Shown here piece by piece: positions 25,790 through 38,482 of a DNA stretch of 64,000 bases. The notes under the pieces were generated by a model. It was not told the DNA's origin. It saw only the letters and a program-made list of their open reading frames with translations, and did no database searches. The stretch covers positions 37,973 through 101,972 of the forward strand of contig VXCM01003458.1 of assembly GCA_014773175.1 (NCBI GenBank). The letters run 5' to 3'. The translations under genes and the position numbers were made by a program. The stretch's first letter is position 1; each line of letters starts with the position of its first letter. The DNA is from Lucifuga dentata. Lineage: Eukaryota > Chordata > Actinopteri > Ophidiiformes > Bythitidae.

Positions 25790-26310
25790 TAGCAGGATGT
25801 CTTGAAAAGTTATGGTAGAGTTTGAATAAAATTTGGGGGACAGATAAATAACGTCGAGAGGAAGAAGTGATAAAATTTTGGAGGCAATGACATCCTATTC
25901 TGGATCCAGGATCCAGAAGAAATTTAATAATTTAATAAAATCAATGCTAATAGGCCATTTTCTTCTTCTTCTTTTTTAATTTTTATTTTTTTTATTAACA
26001 CCACAAATAGTGAACACAGTAATTACAAGATGATGATCAATAATTACATAAGATAAAGACCAATTACACACATTACAATGGGGGTAATAGTTAAATAATA
26101 ATAAGGTAAAATGTGATGTTACACTAGTGAGAGAGTAGAAGAAAGACAAAGAGAAAGAAAAGGAAATGACATGAAAGAAAAAAGGCTTATGATGCAAAAA
26201 CATCAATGACATCATCATTATAAATATAATAGGCCATTTTCAACAAAATTTAGCATGGTGGCTAATTGTCTTGTTATTGAGGATTTTGTTGGTCCTGGCG
26301 GAGGTATTTG
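25790..26310. mobile_element. GGCGGAGGT element, copy 2, split by a retroposed insert
   Basis: The reverse complement of the element at 15631 is recognisable (AGCAGGATGTCTTGAAAAG, AATTTGGGGGACAG, TGGCGGAGGTATT). It is interrupted by 25963-26227. Confidence 0.6.
25963..26227 (-). mobile_element. Retroposed fragment with 14-bp target-site duplication
   Basis: Direct repeats AATAGGCCATTTTC at 25949-25962 and 26228-26241 bracket an insert starting with a T-rich tract, i.e. a minus-strand poly(A) end. The rest is pyrimidine-rich on the minus strand, like an L1 3' UTR; no coding part seen. Confidence 0.75.
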
Positions 26311-26353
26311 TTTTTTTTACAGAGGCTGTTAGGGGTCGTGTAAAAAAAAAAAA

Positions 26354-26425
26354 NNNNNNNNNNNNNNNNNNNNNNNNNNNNNNNNNNNNNNNNNNNNNNN
26401 NNNNNNNNNNNNNNNNNNNNNNNNN
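26354..26425. other. Assembly gap of 72 N
   Basis: A run of N preceded by A12 and followed by a T tract of about 60 bases. True length and content unknown. Confidence 0.98.
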
Positions 26426-26486
<61 letters not shown>

Positions 26487-27118
26487 CACATAACCCCTAA
26501 GGAACATGGGTTCCGTAGGACTCGTAATTTGTTCTCGGCCTGCCTTCATCTGTGTACTTCTTCCAACGCACACAAGAAGGTTAAACAACTGTTAAACACA
26601 CACTCATACACACAACTCCTTGTCCTCTCTCACTCTCCTATTTGTGATGCCTCCATTTTTTTGGCTTCTGAAGACGTCCAGTGTATCACCGCATCAGATG
26701 GTGTGCAGGAGGCGGCGGGGCGAAGCGGCTGGCGAGGCCCACATCCACTCAAAGCTGCCGCGGTTGCTGTTTATTTGTTATGGCAACGAGAGGATCTGTG
26801 AAACTTTTGTCGCAATCTCAGCCTCAGCTCGCTAAAACAGACTGGGCTCACTCATAACAACGCCGAGGCAAAGCGTTCTGCAAAATGCATAAATCGAGGA
26901 ATTATCTGATGGATCTCTCCTGGCAGGTTGTGCTGAGGATCATTAAAGCTGGAGCGTGGAATCAGCTAAGGATGACATCACAGTTTAAACTGTGACGGAG
27001 TGGGAAATGCTATATATATATATGTGCAAAGGAGGAAAATCCTGAAAACAATAGAGTATTTGTGTTTTCACCCTTTTGTAGTCCCAAGGGAGCACTAGCA
27101 CATCCATGACAACAAGCT

Positions 27119-28564
27119 TTAAAGGATCATACTGGTGGTTTTGTAATTTAATACTATCTGCATATATGTTATCGGTCCCTCCAGGATTTTGCGACGTTTT
27201 TTTTGTGATTTCTGCATCCAAAAATCCTATTGTTTTGTTTTTTTTTGCAGTTTTTCTGAAATTCTGCGCGATATATTTTATGATTTTTTTTTTTTTTTTN
27301 TTTTTTTTTTTTTTTGTTAATTTCATGTAAAGCATAAAAAGTCATACGTGTTCAGTTTTTAGACGATTTTATGCAGAATACATAATACAAAAACAGAAAC
27401 ATTTAAAGTGCTCAGTTTCTTCCTGAACAAACAGTTCTTTTTCTTACCTTACATAATCAAATGGGATTTTACATGGCACTAATTAGCGTTGCAGCTCGCA
27501 GACTTTTAGACTGCTAAAGTTTTTAGCACAAGTCAATGGAATTGAACATCGCGGAAATTAGCATCACGGCTAGTGGACATTTTGTGGCTGGGAGTGAGAG
27601 ATGATGAAATAAAAGTATTTTGGGTTCATGATGAGGCAGAGATAACGGGAAACGCTGGTAAAAGTTTGAGTAAAACGCCGCTCACCGTGATTCTTTCAGC
27701 ACGTGCCGCATCTTCCTGCTGCCGTTTGAGTCATGTGATCTGCTGCTGCTATGCTAACTGTGCCAACATTCTCTATGCTTTGCTGCTTCTGTCCACTTTC
27801 TCTGGTGTTCCAGCACAACGTTACATGGAGTCAAAACTATTTCCTACTTTCATGTAAAACATTTGTAAATTGTTTTCCACAATCTTTATCTGTTATTTTT
27901 GTTGGTAATGAGATGATGTCAGCATCAACAATCAGCATCATCTTCACACNATCTGTTATTTTTGTTGGTAATGAGATGATGTCAGCATCAACAATCAGCA
28001 TCATCTTCACACGTGATTTTTTTCCCGGGGGAAAAAAAGTTTGTTAAAGAGTGGTTGGATTGGGCTATTTTCCCTGGTAACAGGCAGTGATTAGTCAAAA
28101 TTGCAAACCCATTTTTGATTGGACCCTTTTATGTGCTAAAAATGCGGGGAGATTGGTCAAAATTGCGAGCTCTCGCATGGTTGATTTTGCATTGAATTAT
28201 GCGATCGCAGAATCGCGGAATCCTGTGGGACTGATGTATGCTAATAAAGAAATGCTACTGAAAGGTTAAATTTTAGAATGTTTTTTTCTAGCCTCCAAGG
28301 CAGCCATTGGTTTCAGTTCATTGCATTACGCTATTAAACTCAATTTGCAGAGCCTTGAAACATTTGCTTGAGATAAGTAATCCATCACAATGAACCAAAC
28401 TCTGTTTTTATTGTTTGTCAAAGTTACTTAATCTAATGATCCAACATGGAGCTACACAGAAGAAAATGTATATAGTCCCAAGAGAAAATTGATTTTACAG
28501 GAGAAATGAAATGGCTGTGCTCTCTACAAGTGAACATGCATGTTTGCAGGTGAAACATTGATTT
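27119..28564. mobile_element. TTAA element split by a second DNA element
   Basis: Left end TTAAAGGATCATACTGG at 27119-27172. The interior resumes near 28237 (GCCATTGGTTTCAGTTCATT at 28302) and runs to about 28564, where another copy begins. Between them lies the insert 27174-28234. Confidence 0.75.
27174..28234. mobile_element. DNA element inserted in a TTAA-type copy
   Basis: The left end CCCTCCAGGATTTTGCGACG and right end (CGCAGAATCGCGGAATCC then TGTGGGAC) are imperfect inverted repeats of GTCCCNCAGGATT...GCGA type. No clear target duplication. It includes a falsely duplicated block around N 27950. No transposase frame recognised. Confidence 0.5.
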
Positions 28565-29198
28565 TTAAAGGACCATACCAGCGATCATACATGTTTAAGC
28601 CCAATATATATAACTTGCATACATATTACGTTACTGACAACTGATTTTCAAAACATAATATCATATTTTAGTTTTCCTGTTATTTTTTTAAAATCCCCTA
28701 CTCTTTCGAAATAAAATGTTCAAGTGATGCACCCACCTTAAAATTTAATGTTTTGCCTTCTAAAACTTAGGCACAATTGTAAAAGCCACAGTCATTTTAA
28801 TTTCACTGTAAAAGCTGTCATCAATAGGACTATATTTCCTGGCGGAAACATACAATGTCTTCCGTGTTGGTTTGGTTAATTAAAGTTATATGTAAACAAA
28901 AAAACAAATAGACACTGTGTTTGCTGTAATTGCTTATGTATCTCAAGAGTATTTCAAGCCTCTATGAGTTGATTTTAATAGTATGAACTGAAAATAATCA
29001 CAGTTTGGACGGTAGAAAAAACATTTCTGAAATTTACCCCAAAACCAGTATATTTTGGTAAATGGCTGTTAGTAATGTAACATGTGGATTGTAGATCTTG
29101 GCCTCAAACATGCACAATCGCCGGTTGTCAGTAACGAAGTGTATGCTGGTCGTATTCATTGGGCTCAAACATGCAAAATCACTGATATGGTCCTTTAA
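28565..29198. mobile_element. TTAA element inserted inside another copy
   Basis: Starts TTAAAGGACCATACCAGCG at an internal TTTTAA of the preceding copy. The right terminus is present twice in tandem (AACATGCACAATCGCCGG, then ACATGCAAAATCACTG and ATATGGTCCTTTAA). Confidence 0.85.
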
Positions 29199-29590
29199 TA
29201 TGTATTGAGGTTAGCACATGGTCCAAAAACTCCCTTTGTGTCTAAAGGTGGAGCTTGGAAGGAGCAGCATCAGGGGTTACGGGGGCTTCGATGTCGTAAC
29301 TCGTAGCAAGTCCCTTAAATGTGATCAAAACTTTAAAATCTATTCTAAAAGCAGTTTTTAGCATCAGTGTCGCTGTTGTTCTGGTTTTTAATGTCCTGGC
29401 GTCATCATGGCTGCTATTGAAGAACATTACAAGCCCAGAAAGGTTGCCGCTGATCTGTCTTTGTGACGAAAGCTTTGCTAAAAGCTGACGCGTTGGTTTG
29501 TTTTACGTCTTTTCTCCTCTGTCTCGTCGTTATCTGTCGGACTTCAACACCCACCATTCTGTCTCCCCTCCCTCCCTTATTCCCACCCCC

Positions 29591-29596
<6 letters not shown>

Positions 29597-29629
<33 letters not shown>

Positions 29630-29702
29630 GGCTTTGGGGTCTTGACTTTCCAGACTGAACTGTAACTTCCTGCCATCTCATACAGATAACGCAACAAGGC
29701 AT

Positions 29703-29758
<56 letters not shown>

Positions 29759-30444
29759 NCACACATACACAAACACACACACACACAGCTGGTTTATGTC
29801 TTTGGCACTGCTGTTGTTGATGAAGTGCTTTCCCAGAGCCACACACACACACACATACACACACAAAGATGTCTTTTTTTTTTTTTTTTTTTTTTGCTCC
29901 AGTCAAAAATAGTTTGAAATTTTAAAGGGCTATTCTGTGATTTTTTTTTTAATGTTTAAGCCCACTAAATATCCCCTAGTGGAGACATACATTGCCTTCT
30001 GTGCAGCTCTGTGTTGTTTATTAAAGTTTAATAAAGTTACTTCGACAAAAAAAACTTCATAGACGTATTTGCCGTGATGGATTATTTATCTGAAGCATGT
30101 TTCAAATCTCTACAAGTTGATTTTTTACAGTGTACTGGAATGACCTGAAACCGGAAAAAACGACTGTAATAGTCCTGCTCCAGTGCTACATTTTGGAAAA
30201 CGGTTAGCAGTTACATAATGAGTTGTATTTATTGGGCTCAAACATGCAAAAATCGTTGGTATGCTCCTTTAAGAACAAACAAGAACAGATACTGACAAGC
30301 ACTGCCTGTCAGCTTCTGGTAAGACCTCGTCTTCCTCACCAAAAAACTCAGAAGCCATTAAAAAAATAAAAGAAAACAGCCTGAGAAACATATGAAATAT
30401 AGGCTAATGTGGAAAAAAATTCACATATGGCGCTTTTCTTATGT

Positions 30445-30476
<32 letters not shown>

Positions 30477-31382
30477 TGCATGGAAGCTGTTAGGAAGACT
30501 TACCATGCTTTATCTTAACTGGAAAGATGAATGACTTCCATATGATACTAGCTTGCTAAGTGACCTGGCTAGCATTGTGTGTGTGTGTGTGTGTTTCCTA
30601 AACCACGTCATGTGTAAATCTAACTTTCAGCTAATTATCAACACATTTTTAAGCGCATTAGAACAAGTTTTCAAAATGGCAGACAAATGAAACACACACA
30701 GAAATCTGTATTTATCGTCTTTAAGTTAATCATTCTTCTAACGTGAACCAGCAGTGTACATGATTGGTTGTTTTTAACCTTCATCTCAAAGAAAAGCCAA
30801 AGGAATAATGTGATAAAGACCAAGAAGGGTCAAAGGTCGGTTCCTTTTTTCTGCTGTTTGACAACCTCTAATTACGCTGTGTTACTGTTTGTCAAAATTA
30901 ATGCTCAATTTAACGACTTTGGAAAATCCTGAATAACATTGCTGTGTATTAGGAAGAGGAAGTCATTTTATTTATCCTCGCTTGACAAAATGTTCCCTGT
31001 ATCAAAGTAATCTGAGATAATGATTTGTAATACTTCGGAGCACGTGTCCTAGAATAGTCGTTTGACCGAAAAAGGGAACATTTGGAGAGGCTGCGTTTAA
31101 TTCTGGCCTCATAAAGTTAGATTAACTCTTCTTCTATCCAGTAAATTCACGTTTATTGCAAAAGTTAAAGAACTAAATCCCGGTTTAGAGAAAATCGCAG
31201 AGCGGAATTTCTTGTTCACTACAGGGGCTATGTTTTCCAGCAGCAAACAGGAAGGAGGTCTTTAAGAAAGATATCGTGTGGGTGTGTGTGTGTGTGTGTG
31301 TGGGAAGAAACCTTAGCGACTTAAAAGAAAACATAAGAGGAAGTTAGATTTAATGCAGATTAAAATTATGAGAAAATCTCTT

Positions 31383-31435
<53 letters not shown>

Positions 31436-31802
31436 CACACACACACACACATTATTTTTGTCTTGGCATCCCAGGACTTTCTCTTGATACATAGTCAGAC
31501 ATTTGGTTTTATCTCAGCTTTTCTTTTTTTTTCAGACTGTGTTGGAGCCCTGCTGCTTTTAATGGTTCAGAGGACAAAAGGGCACGAGTTAGGGTCAGCA
31601 GACAATTTTTTTTAGGAATCTGTGTGTGTGTGGGTGTGCACGTGTGTGTGTCTGTGTGTGTGTAGTAGGCAATGGTCAAGGTTCAATGACCAAGAAAGAA
31701 ATTCCAGATGCTGAGGAATTTGCCTTATTGTTAGGAATTTTGTGTATGTGTGCCTTGTGTGTGTGTGTGTGTGTGTGTGTGTGTCTGTGTGTGTGTGTGT
31801 GA

Positions 31803-31833
<31 letters not shown>

Positions 31834-31925
31834 GCTAGTAAACAGGTCATTCCATAACCTCTGCTAAGTGTTAAAACACAACAGGGGCGATGAGAGTAGA
31901 GGTCATGAGAACAGCAGCTCTGCAG

Positions 31926-31961
<36 letters not shown>
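29597..31961. repeat. Dense cluster of CA/TG and CT microsatellites
   Basis: (CT)n at 29597-29627; (CA)n at 29706-29787 with N 29759; 29840-29870; 30450-30476; (TG)n at 30578-30595, 31277-31301 and 31621-31663; (CT)n then (CA)n at 31390-31451; (TG)n then (AG)n at 31741-31833; (CA)n at 31928-31961. Between them I see no gene; 30280-31270 is otherwise featureless. Confidence 0.9.
29922..30272. mobile_element. TTAA element, internally deleted
   Basis: TTAAAGGGCTATTCTGTG to GTTGGTATGCTCCTTTAA, 351 bp; the left half is mostly lost. Confidence 0.75.
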
Positions 31962-31964
<3 letters not shown>

Positions 31965-32113
31965 TAACTTTACAGGCAGCAGATGTTTTTTCCAGCTTGA
32001 GTCATAAAACAGTTTTAATTTTGATGCTTAAAACTTGCTCCAACCTTCAAATCTCTATGACATCCTCACAGTACATGCTGAACTTTTAGTTTGTAGGTTA
32101 CCTGTAATGCGCA

Positions 32114-32692
32114 TTAAAGGACCATACCGTGACTTTGCATGTTTGAGCCCAAAAAACAATACCCACACACACATTACTTTACTGTCAGCCATTTTCCAAA
32201 ACATAAAACCGTACTTTAGTTTTCCTGTCATTTTAGCAAATTCCATAAGCTTTCGAAATCGAATTTTAAGATGCATGCATCTTAAAATTCAATGTTTCAC
32301 CTGCAAACAAACATCTGAATGTAGAAGGCACGATTGTTAAAAGACGTCTTTTCCTGGAACTATATTCTGTGGTGGAAGTACACATTTTCTTCTGTGCAGC
32401 TCCATGTTGGAACGCTGAACTTCAACAAAAACATAAGACAGATTTTTAGTTCGCGTGATGAATTACTTATCTGAAGGACATTTCAAGTCTCTACAAGTTG
32501 ATTTTAATAGCGTACTGCAATGAATTGAAACCAGTGGCAGTGTGGAAGGTAGAAAAAACAGTGCTAAAATGTATCACTAAAGAAGCATGTTTTGGAAAAT
32601 GGTTAGCAGTAATGTAACGTGCATGCAGGTTGCATTTGTTGAGCTCAAATGCCTCAGATATTGGGCTGTAAAATCACCGGTATGGTCCTTTA
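32114..32692. mobile_element. TTAA element, full-length
   Basis: TTAAAGGACCATACCGTG to CACCGGTATGGTCCTTTAA; central GGAACTATATTCTGTGGTGG block present. Confidence 0.9.
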
Positions 32693-33330
32693 AATAGTAT
32701 CACGGGGTAGTGGTACTTTACTTCATTACCCACTTTACTTCTTTACCTCCCCAGAAGTCCCCTGGCTGGGTAAAAAGCCTCCCGTGCAGCTGTTTGTCTG
32801 CAGAATACTCAAACCTTCGATAAAAAAATCCACACAAAGAATGAATGTCTGAGGATTTAGACGTTGAGTCGTTAAAGGTGTAATCACACCTTCGGTTTGT
32901 GTTCTTTGGTCTGAGCTATAGTGGAAAAGTTTACTTTGTCAAATCGTTGGACTTGGGTCGTTTAAGTCCACGCTGAGCAATTACAAGCAAACCAGGTCTT
33001 GTAAAGAACTCATGTTTTCACAACTACGTCATTTATTGGAGAGATGTTTTTGGAAACCATCCTGCCAGGTTTGAGATTTTGGATGTAATTACACGTTACG
33101 TAACTTTGGGTATAACTGATGAACTCTGTCAAAACAAGAACCAGCTGAATATTAATCGGGTTTTCTTTTGTTTTACGATGAGAACTGTGGGGCTCCTTGT
33201 CAAAAAAAAAAAAAAAAAANAAAAAAAAAAAAAAAAAATAGATTTGATGAATCCACTTAAATGTTAGAATTATTATCCTCCCAATATGTTGTAAACCCAG
33301 AGGAGGTTTAAGATCTCTTTCCACCGCACA

Positions 33331-34090
33331 AGGAACTAGAGCTAGAAATAAGAACCAGACCAAACTGGAACCTGCCCTCGATCCAGTTCTAGTTACCATT
33401 TTGTGTTTCAACCGACTTCTCAAGATAGAACACTTTACTGCTGTTGGGCCAAACGGTTCTGAGCACAGAGAGGAATGGTTTTAATGGTGTTTCTACTTGG
33501 AAACGGTTTGGCGCGGAACTCTTACAAACCGTACCCAGAACGGTTTTCTCGGCACGGATGGACAACCGTGCTCAGTGCAGCAGAACTGTTTCGTAGGCGG
33601 GCGTAATGACGTAGGAGTTCACTGATTGGTTTACGTCAGTTTTGTGACTCCGCATCTGACAGCCGAGTCATGAGTCAAAGGATGAGTCTGGTATTTTTTA
33701 AGTTAAGCCTTTTATTTTAAACGTCTGGCGTAGTTTTGTTGATACGGAGTATTTTCAGTGATCGGTGCAGTAATCTCATCTCCAAGCGGCTGCATTTCCA
33801 AACATGAAATGTGCTGCTTTCACTTGCTGTCTGGTTTTAGCAGCTCCACAGATGTAAACAGACATAGTAACCGTCCCCACGAGTCTGGAGCAGCGGAACG
33901 ATACGAAGCCCTGGTAACCATTTGGCCCAACAGTGGAAAAATGTCCAAACAGTACAGAACTTCAATGATCCCGACATCATCACGGCCAAGTTCATTTCAG
34001 TACTGTTTCTCTTGAAGTCAATTGAAACACAAAACATAACTAGAACTGGATTTCGGACCGGTTCTGGTTTCTCATCTTGGAGCGTAGTTA
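33331..34090. mobile_element. Long inverted-repeat (fold-back) element
   Basis: The left arm (GAACCAGACCAAACTGGAAC ... CCAGTTCTAGTTA ... TTTTGTGTTTCAA, 33331-33412) is inverted at 34018-34090 (TTGAAACACAAAACATAACT ... GAACTGG ... CCGGTTCTGGTTTC). Inner sequences (TGTTGGGCCAAACGG at 33442 and GGCCCAACAG at 33925) also pair. No transposase frame recognised. Confidence 0.7.
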
Positions 34091-34970
34091 GGTAGTCCAA
34101 CCCAACAAAAATGGTGGAACATGAGGTGTTGAATTTCGTTGTATTTCTTAGTCCGATGAGCCGTTTATTTAATAATTAGCGCTTTGTGGCTCGTATGGGA
34201 CGATCCATTAAAACGAGGGTGTGGCTACAACGGCAGATTATGAATGCGGGTGATGATTTACGAGGCGGAAGACGACAACGAACGGTGAGAATTGCATATT
34301 TAGGCTTTGCTCGCTGGTTTCTTATTTTCCGAATGCATCGCAGAGGAAAACAAGCCGGTTAACGTCTGTCACAGCTGAATCAGCGACACAATGGGTTTTT
34401 TTTTGTGACCAATCAGCACTCAACAGTAAAGTAGCCCCGCCCCCAGGGTCCTGTTTGGTCCTGTAACTCCCACATGTTGAACAGGGACCAAAAAATGAAA
34501 CGAGAACCGTAACTATAATGTCACCGTAGCCGACAGAAAATGCCACAGTTCATGTTTTTAGTCCCGAAGAAGTGACAAAAGCTTTGGAAAAGGACCTTTA
34601 GCGACTCGGTTTGTTGTGTTTTTTTGACTTACTCCTTCATGGTTAAAGGGCTGAGTTTGTTTCAGAGTCTCAGGATGCATTTTGTACTTTGGCCTGGGAA
34701 GCGGCGGCGTTGACCACGAGCCTCACCTGAAACACTCTGAGAAAGCACCAGAATTCATCTTCATCCATCATCATCCTACTTTTTTTGTGCTTGTTAAAAT
34801 ACTTTGATCGCTGACATACGTTTTCTGACCATTCCAAACGTCCTGCCAGTTAAATTAAAACCTCACAACACTTCAATATCAAGTCTCTTCCCACTTTGGT
34901 GTTTCCACTCAGGTTCATGTTCTGTTTTTTTTTTTGTTTTTCTTTTGTTTTTTTTTCTTCTTCGCCGTCA

Positions 34971-37900
34971 TCAGAGAGTTGTGGCTGACTTGACTTTGGA
35001 GGAGAGGACCTGCCTGAACCTCCTCTTCAGTTCCTGCATGTTGGGAGATTTTGGTCGGGCCAGGTGGAGGCCTCCTCTCCGTTTCTCCCCGTTCCCTCCT
35101 CCCAACGCCCGGATCACCTGGAGGACAGACACAATGGAAATAAACTGTCCTTAAAGGACCATACAGCTGGTTTTGTGTTTGAGCCCAATAAATACAACCC
35201 GCGTATGTTACATTACTGACCACCATTTCCCAAAATATACTACTGGAGTGGTAAATTTTAGAATTGTTTTTCCTACCTTCCAGCCAGTTGTTGGTTTCAG
35301 TTCATTTCAGTACACTGTTAAAAATTAACTTGTAGAGACTTGAAACGTGCTTGAGATATGTAATTTGCCACAGCAAACAAAACGTGTGTTAAATTTTTGG
35401 CTGAAGTTACTTCAGTTAACCAGTGGAAGAAAATGTATGCCTCCGCCAGGGAATATAGTCCCAGGAGAAAATGGCTTTTAGCAAGAATTAAAAACGACCT
35501 TTGGATATACATGTTAGCAGGCCAAATGTTGAATTTTAAGGTGAGTGTATCACCTGAACAGTTGATTTTGAAAGATTATGGGATTTGGCAAAATAACTGA
35601 TATGATTTTCTTGTTAGGAAAGTGGTTGTCAGTAACGTAACATGTATTTAGATTGTATTTAACATCCCTTGACTGACAGACAATCAAACCACTAAACAGA
35701 AGAAAATAAAGGCCCACCTCTTGACAGAGATGCAGGAAGGCGGCGTGGACTCCCTCGTGGTTTTCTCTGGCCGAGGCCTCAAAGTAAACCCCTCCTGTAA
35801 ACGGAGGGAGTGTTTCGATTAGCACGGCTCTTATCTTCCAGATAAACTCTCAGCATTCCTCGTTCATTAGGCAGCAGGCCATGTGCGACGAGGAGGCCGT
35901 GTTTGTGTGTTTAGGTCTTGAAATTAACGTGCCAGAAGAAGAAGACCCCCACCTAAAGAAGCTGCTAACGTCTCGCCTTCGTCGGCTGGCACTTGTCGGG
36001 CACGGAGCAGGTCGCTCTTGTTGCCAACCTGATGAGATTACAGATTATGGAATAGATGAGATTATAGGGATCAGTCTTGTGGTCGGTCTGTTTTAGATAT
36101 GAGGTGAACACTTGAGCAGGTCAGTAAACACAGCACTGTTAGACATCCATTTCCCCTTCAAAGATGGCGGCAAGAAGCCACATCGCTTGTCCTAAACATT
36201 CTCGAATGGTTACACCGTTTCTCCTCAAATAATTTTCTGTTTCTGTGTCTTCATGTAGCTAACATTCTGTTTCTATTAGCATGCTAGCTGCTGAAGGAAC
36301 CATGCAGTTCCTACTCTGGGTAGTTCCAGCTAAAGTGGTTTTTAAAGGACCATACCAGTGATTTTGAATGTTCAAGCCCAGTAAGTATACCTACATATGC
36401 GTTACGCTACTGCCAACCATTTTCCAAAACATAAAACCATATTTTAGCTTTCCTGTTACTTTGCCAAATCCACAAAACTTTTAAAATCAAATGTTCAGGT
36501 GATGCACACACCTTAAAATTCAATGTTTCGCCGACTAACACGTACATCTGAATTTAGAAGGAATGCTCGTTTTTAATTTTCTGGTATAAGATGCCTTCTC
36601 CCAAGACTATATCTCTTGTCGGAGACATATTTTAGTAACTTCGACAAAAAAATGTAATAGCTGTTGTGTTTGCCATGATGGATTATTTATCTCAAGTGTG
36701 TTTCAAGTCTCAACAAGTTGATTTTAATACCATCCTGGAATGAATGAAACCAACGGCAGTCTGGAAGGTAGGAAAAAGATTCTAAAATTTACACTCTAGT
36801 AATACGTTTTGGAAAACCATTATCAGTAACATAAAGTGTATTCGTCTTATATTTATTGGGCTCAAACATGCAAAATCCCCAGTGTGCTCCTTTAAAGGAC
36901 CATACCACCCATTTTGCATGTTTAAGTCTAATATATTCAATTTTCATACATGTAACATTACTGACAATCATTTCCCAAAGCATACTACTGGAACGGTGAA
37001 TTAAAAATGTTTTTCCTACCTTCCAGACCTCCATTGGTTTCAGTTCATTCTGCTATTAAAATCAACTTGTTGATACTGTAAACGTTCTTGGGATAGGTAA
37101 TCCATCATCACCAACAAGACGTGTATTCAGGTTTTTTTAGAAGTTATGTAATTTTAGTGTTTAAGCTCAATAAAAAGCGTGGAGTGAATGTATGCCTCCA
37201 CTGGGGAATATAGTCCCAAAAGAAGACCTGTGTTTATGGAAAAATTTAAAGGCCGTGACTTCATAAGGCTGCGTAACTATTAGCAGGAGAAACATGGATT
37301 TTTAAGGTGGGTGTAGTGCTTGAATATTTGATTTTGAAAGATTAAGAGATTTAGCAAAATATCAGGAAAGCTGAAATACGGTTTTATCCTTTGGGAAATA
37401 ATTGTCAGTAACATAACATGTAAACATGCAAAATGGGTGGTATGGTCCTTTAATGTAATTCCAAACTTTAGGTCCCAAAAGTGGCTAAAGCTAACAGCTC
37501 CTAATGCCTCATTCGATGTATTAATATATAAATTGAAAAAAAAATCTCATTCTTTCCTTTGAGANCAATATAACGGGTATGTTTCCAGACGGGTGGATGC
37601 GTCTGACGTGCTGGTACAGCGGTTGGATGGTTCGGTAGCTGTTGTGGTCTGTGATGGAGAAAACCAGAACGTAACCGTCCGCCCAGTAGATCGACCTGCA
37701 AGTCCCGTTACAAAATGAAGTTTAGTACATCAAGTCGAATTTGGATTTTTGATTGTGTCGTGTTTCGTGTTCCTGTCTGACCTGTTGATCTGCTCCTGGC
37801 AGTACAGTCCCTCCGCATCATCCTGAAAAAAAACAAAGTTCACTCTTAAAGGACAAGACTGGTGATTTTGCATGCGTGAGGCCAATATATACAACCCGTG

Positions 37901-38442
37901 TACTGTTTAAATGACTTTTAAAGACATAGTTCTTTAATCTTGCATACAGCTAGCGTTGAAAGCTAAGAAGTAGCATGATTGTTGACTAGCTAAATAATGC
38001 TGGTTGAATTCCTGAGCTTTCATGCTGCCGTACAAGACAGTAGAGCTAGCCACATTTAGCTTAGCCCAAGTAGATGTAAAGTAGATATATGATTTTTTTT
38101 TAAATCAATTATACATCTACAGTCTACTTGGGAAGAGTAAGATTCACAGACAAATTAGCACTTAGCATCGACTCTGAGCTTCCATAGAAACGCTCATTCA
38201 ACTTATTTCATCCATTTAGAAATGTTAATTATCTAGTTGTACTATGTTTTTATGTATGTTTAAGGATTTAACTGTAATTGTGTGCCATTTTATTCTGTTT
38301 TTTTAAAAAAAACATACATGGTTTTCTTGGTTTTCCTTTTCTTCTCTTTCTCTTTCTTCTCTCTCTTTTTGTGTGGGCCGTTTTATTCTTACATTTTTTT
38401 TAATATTTAATTGTTTTTGTGTCTTAGTAATTTGTCTGCCCC

Positions 38443-38482
<40 letters not shown>

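Noticed and set aside
29530..29906. Cys/Val-rich open frames (VCVCVC)
   Set aside because: By-products of CA/TG repeats; the same holds at 315-695, 31731-31961 and 24911-25396.
32055..32276. Recurrent small proteins containing LKHAKS..GPL-type peptides (also near 6567, 17113, 36789, 48772, 51783)
   Set aside because: They are translations of the TTAA element termini in different copies, with no conserved start, length or frame.
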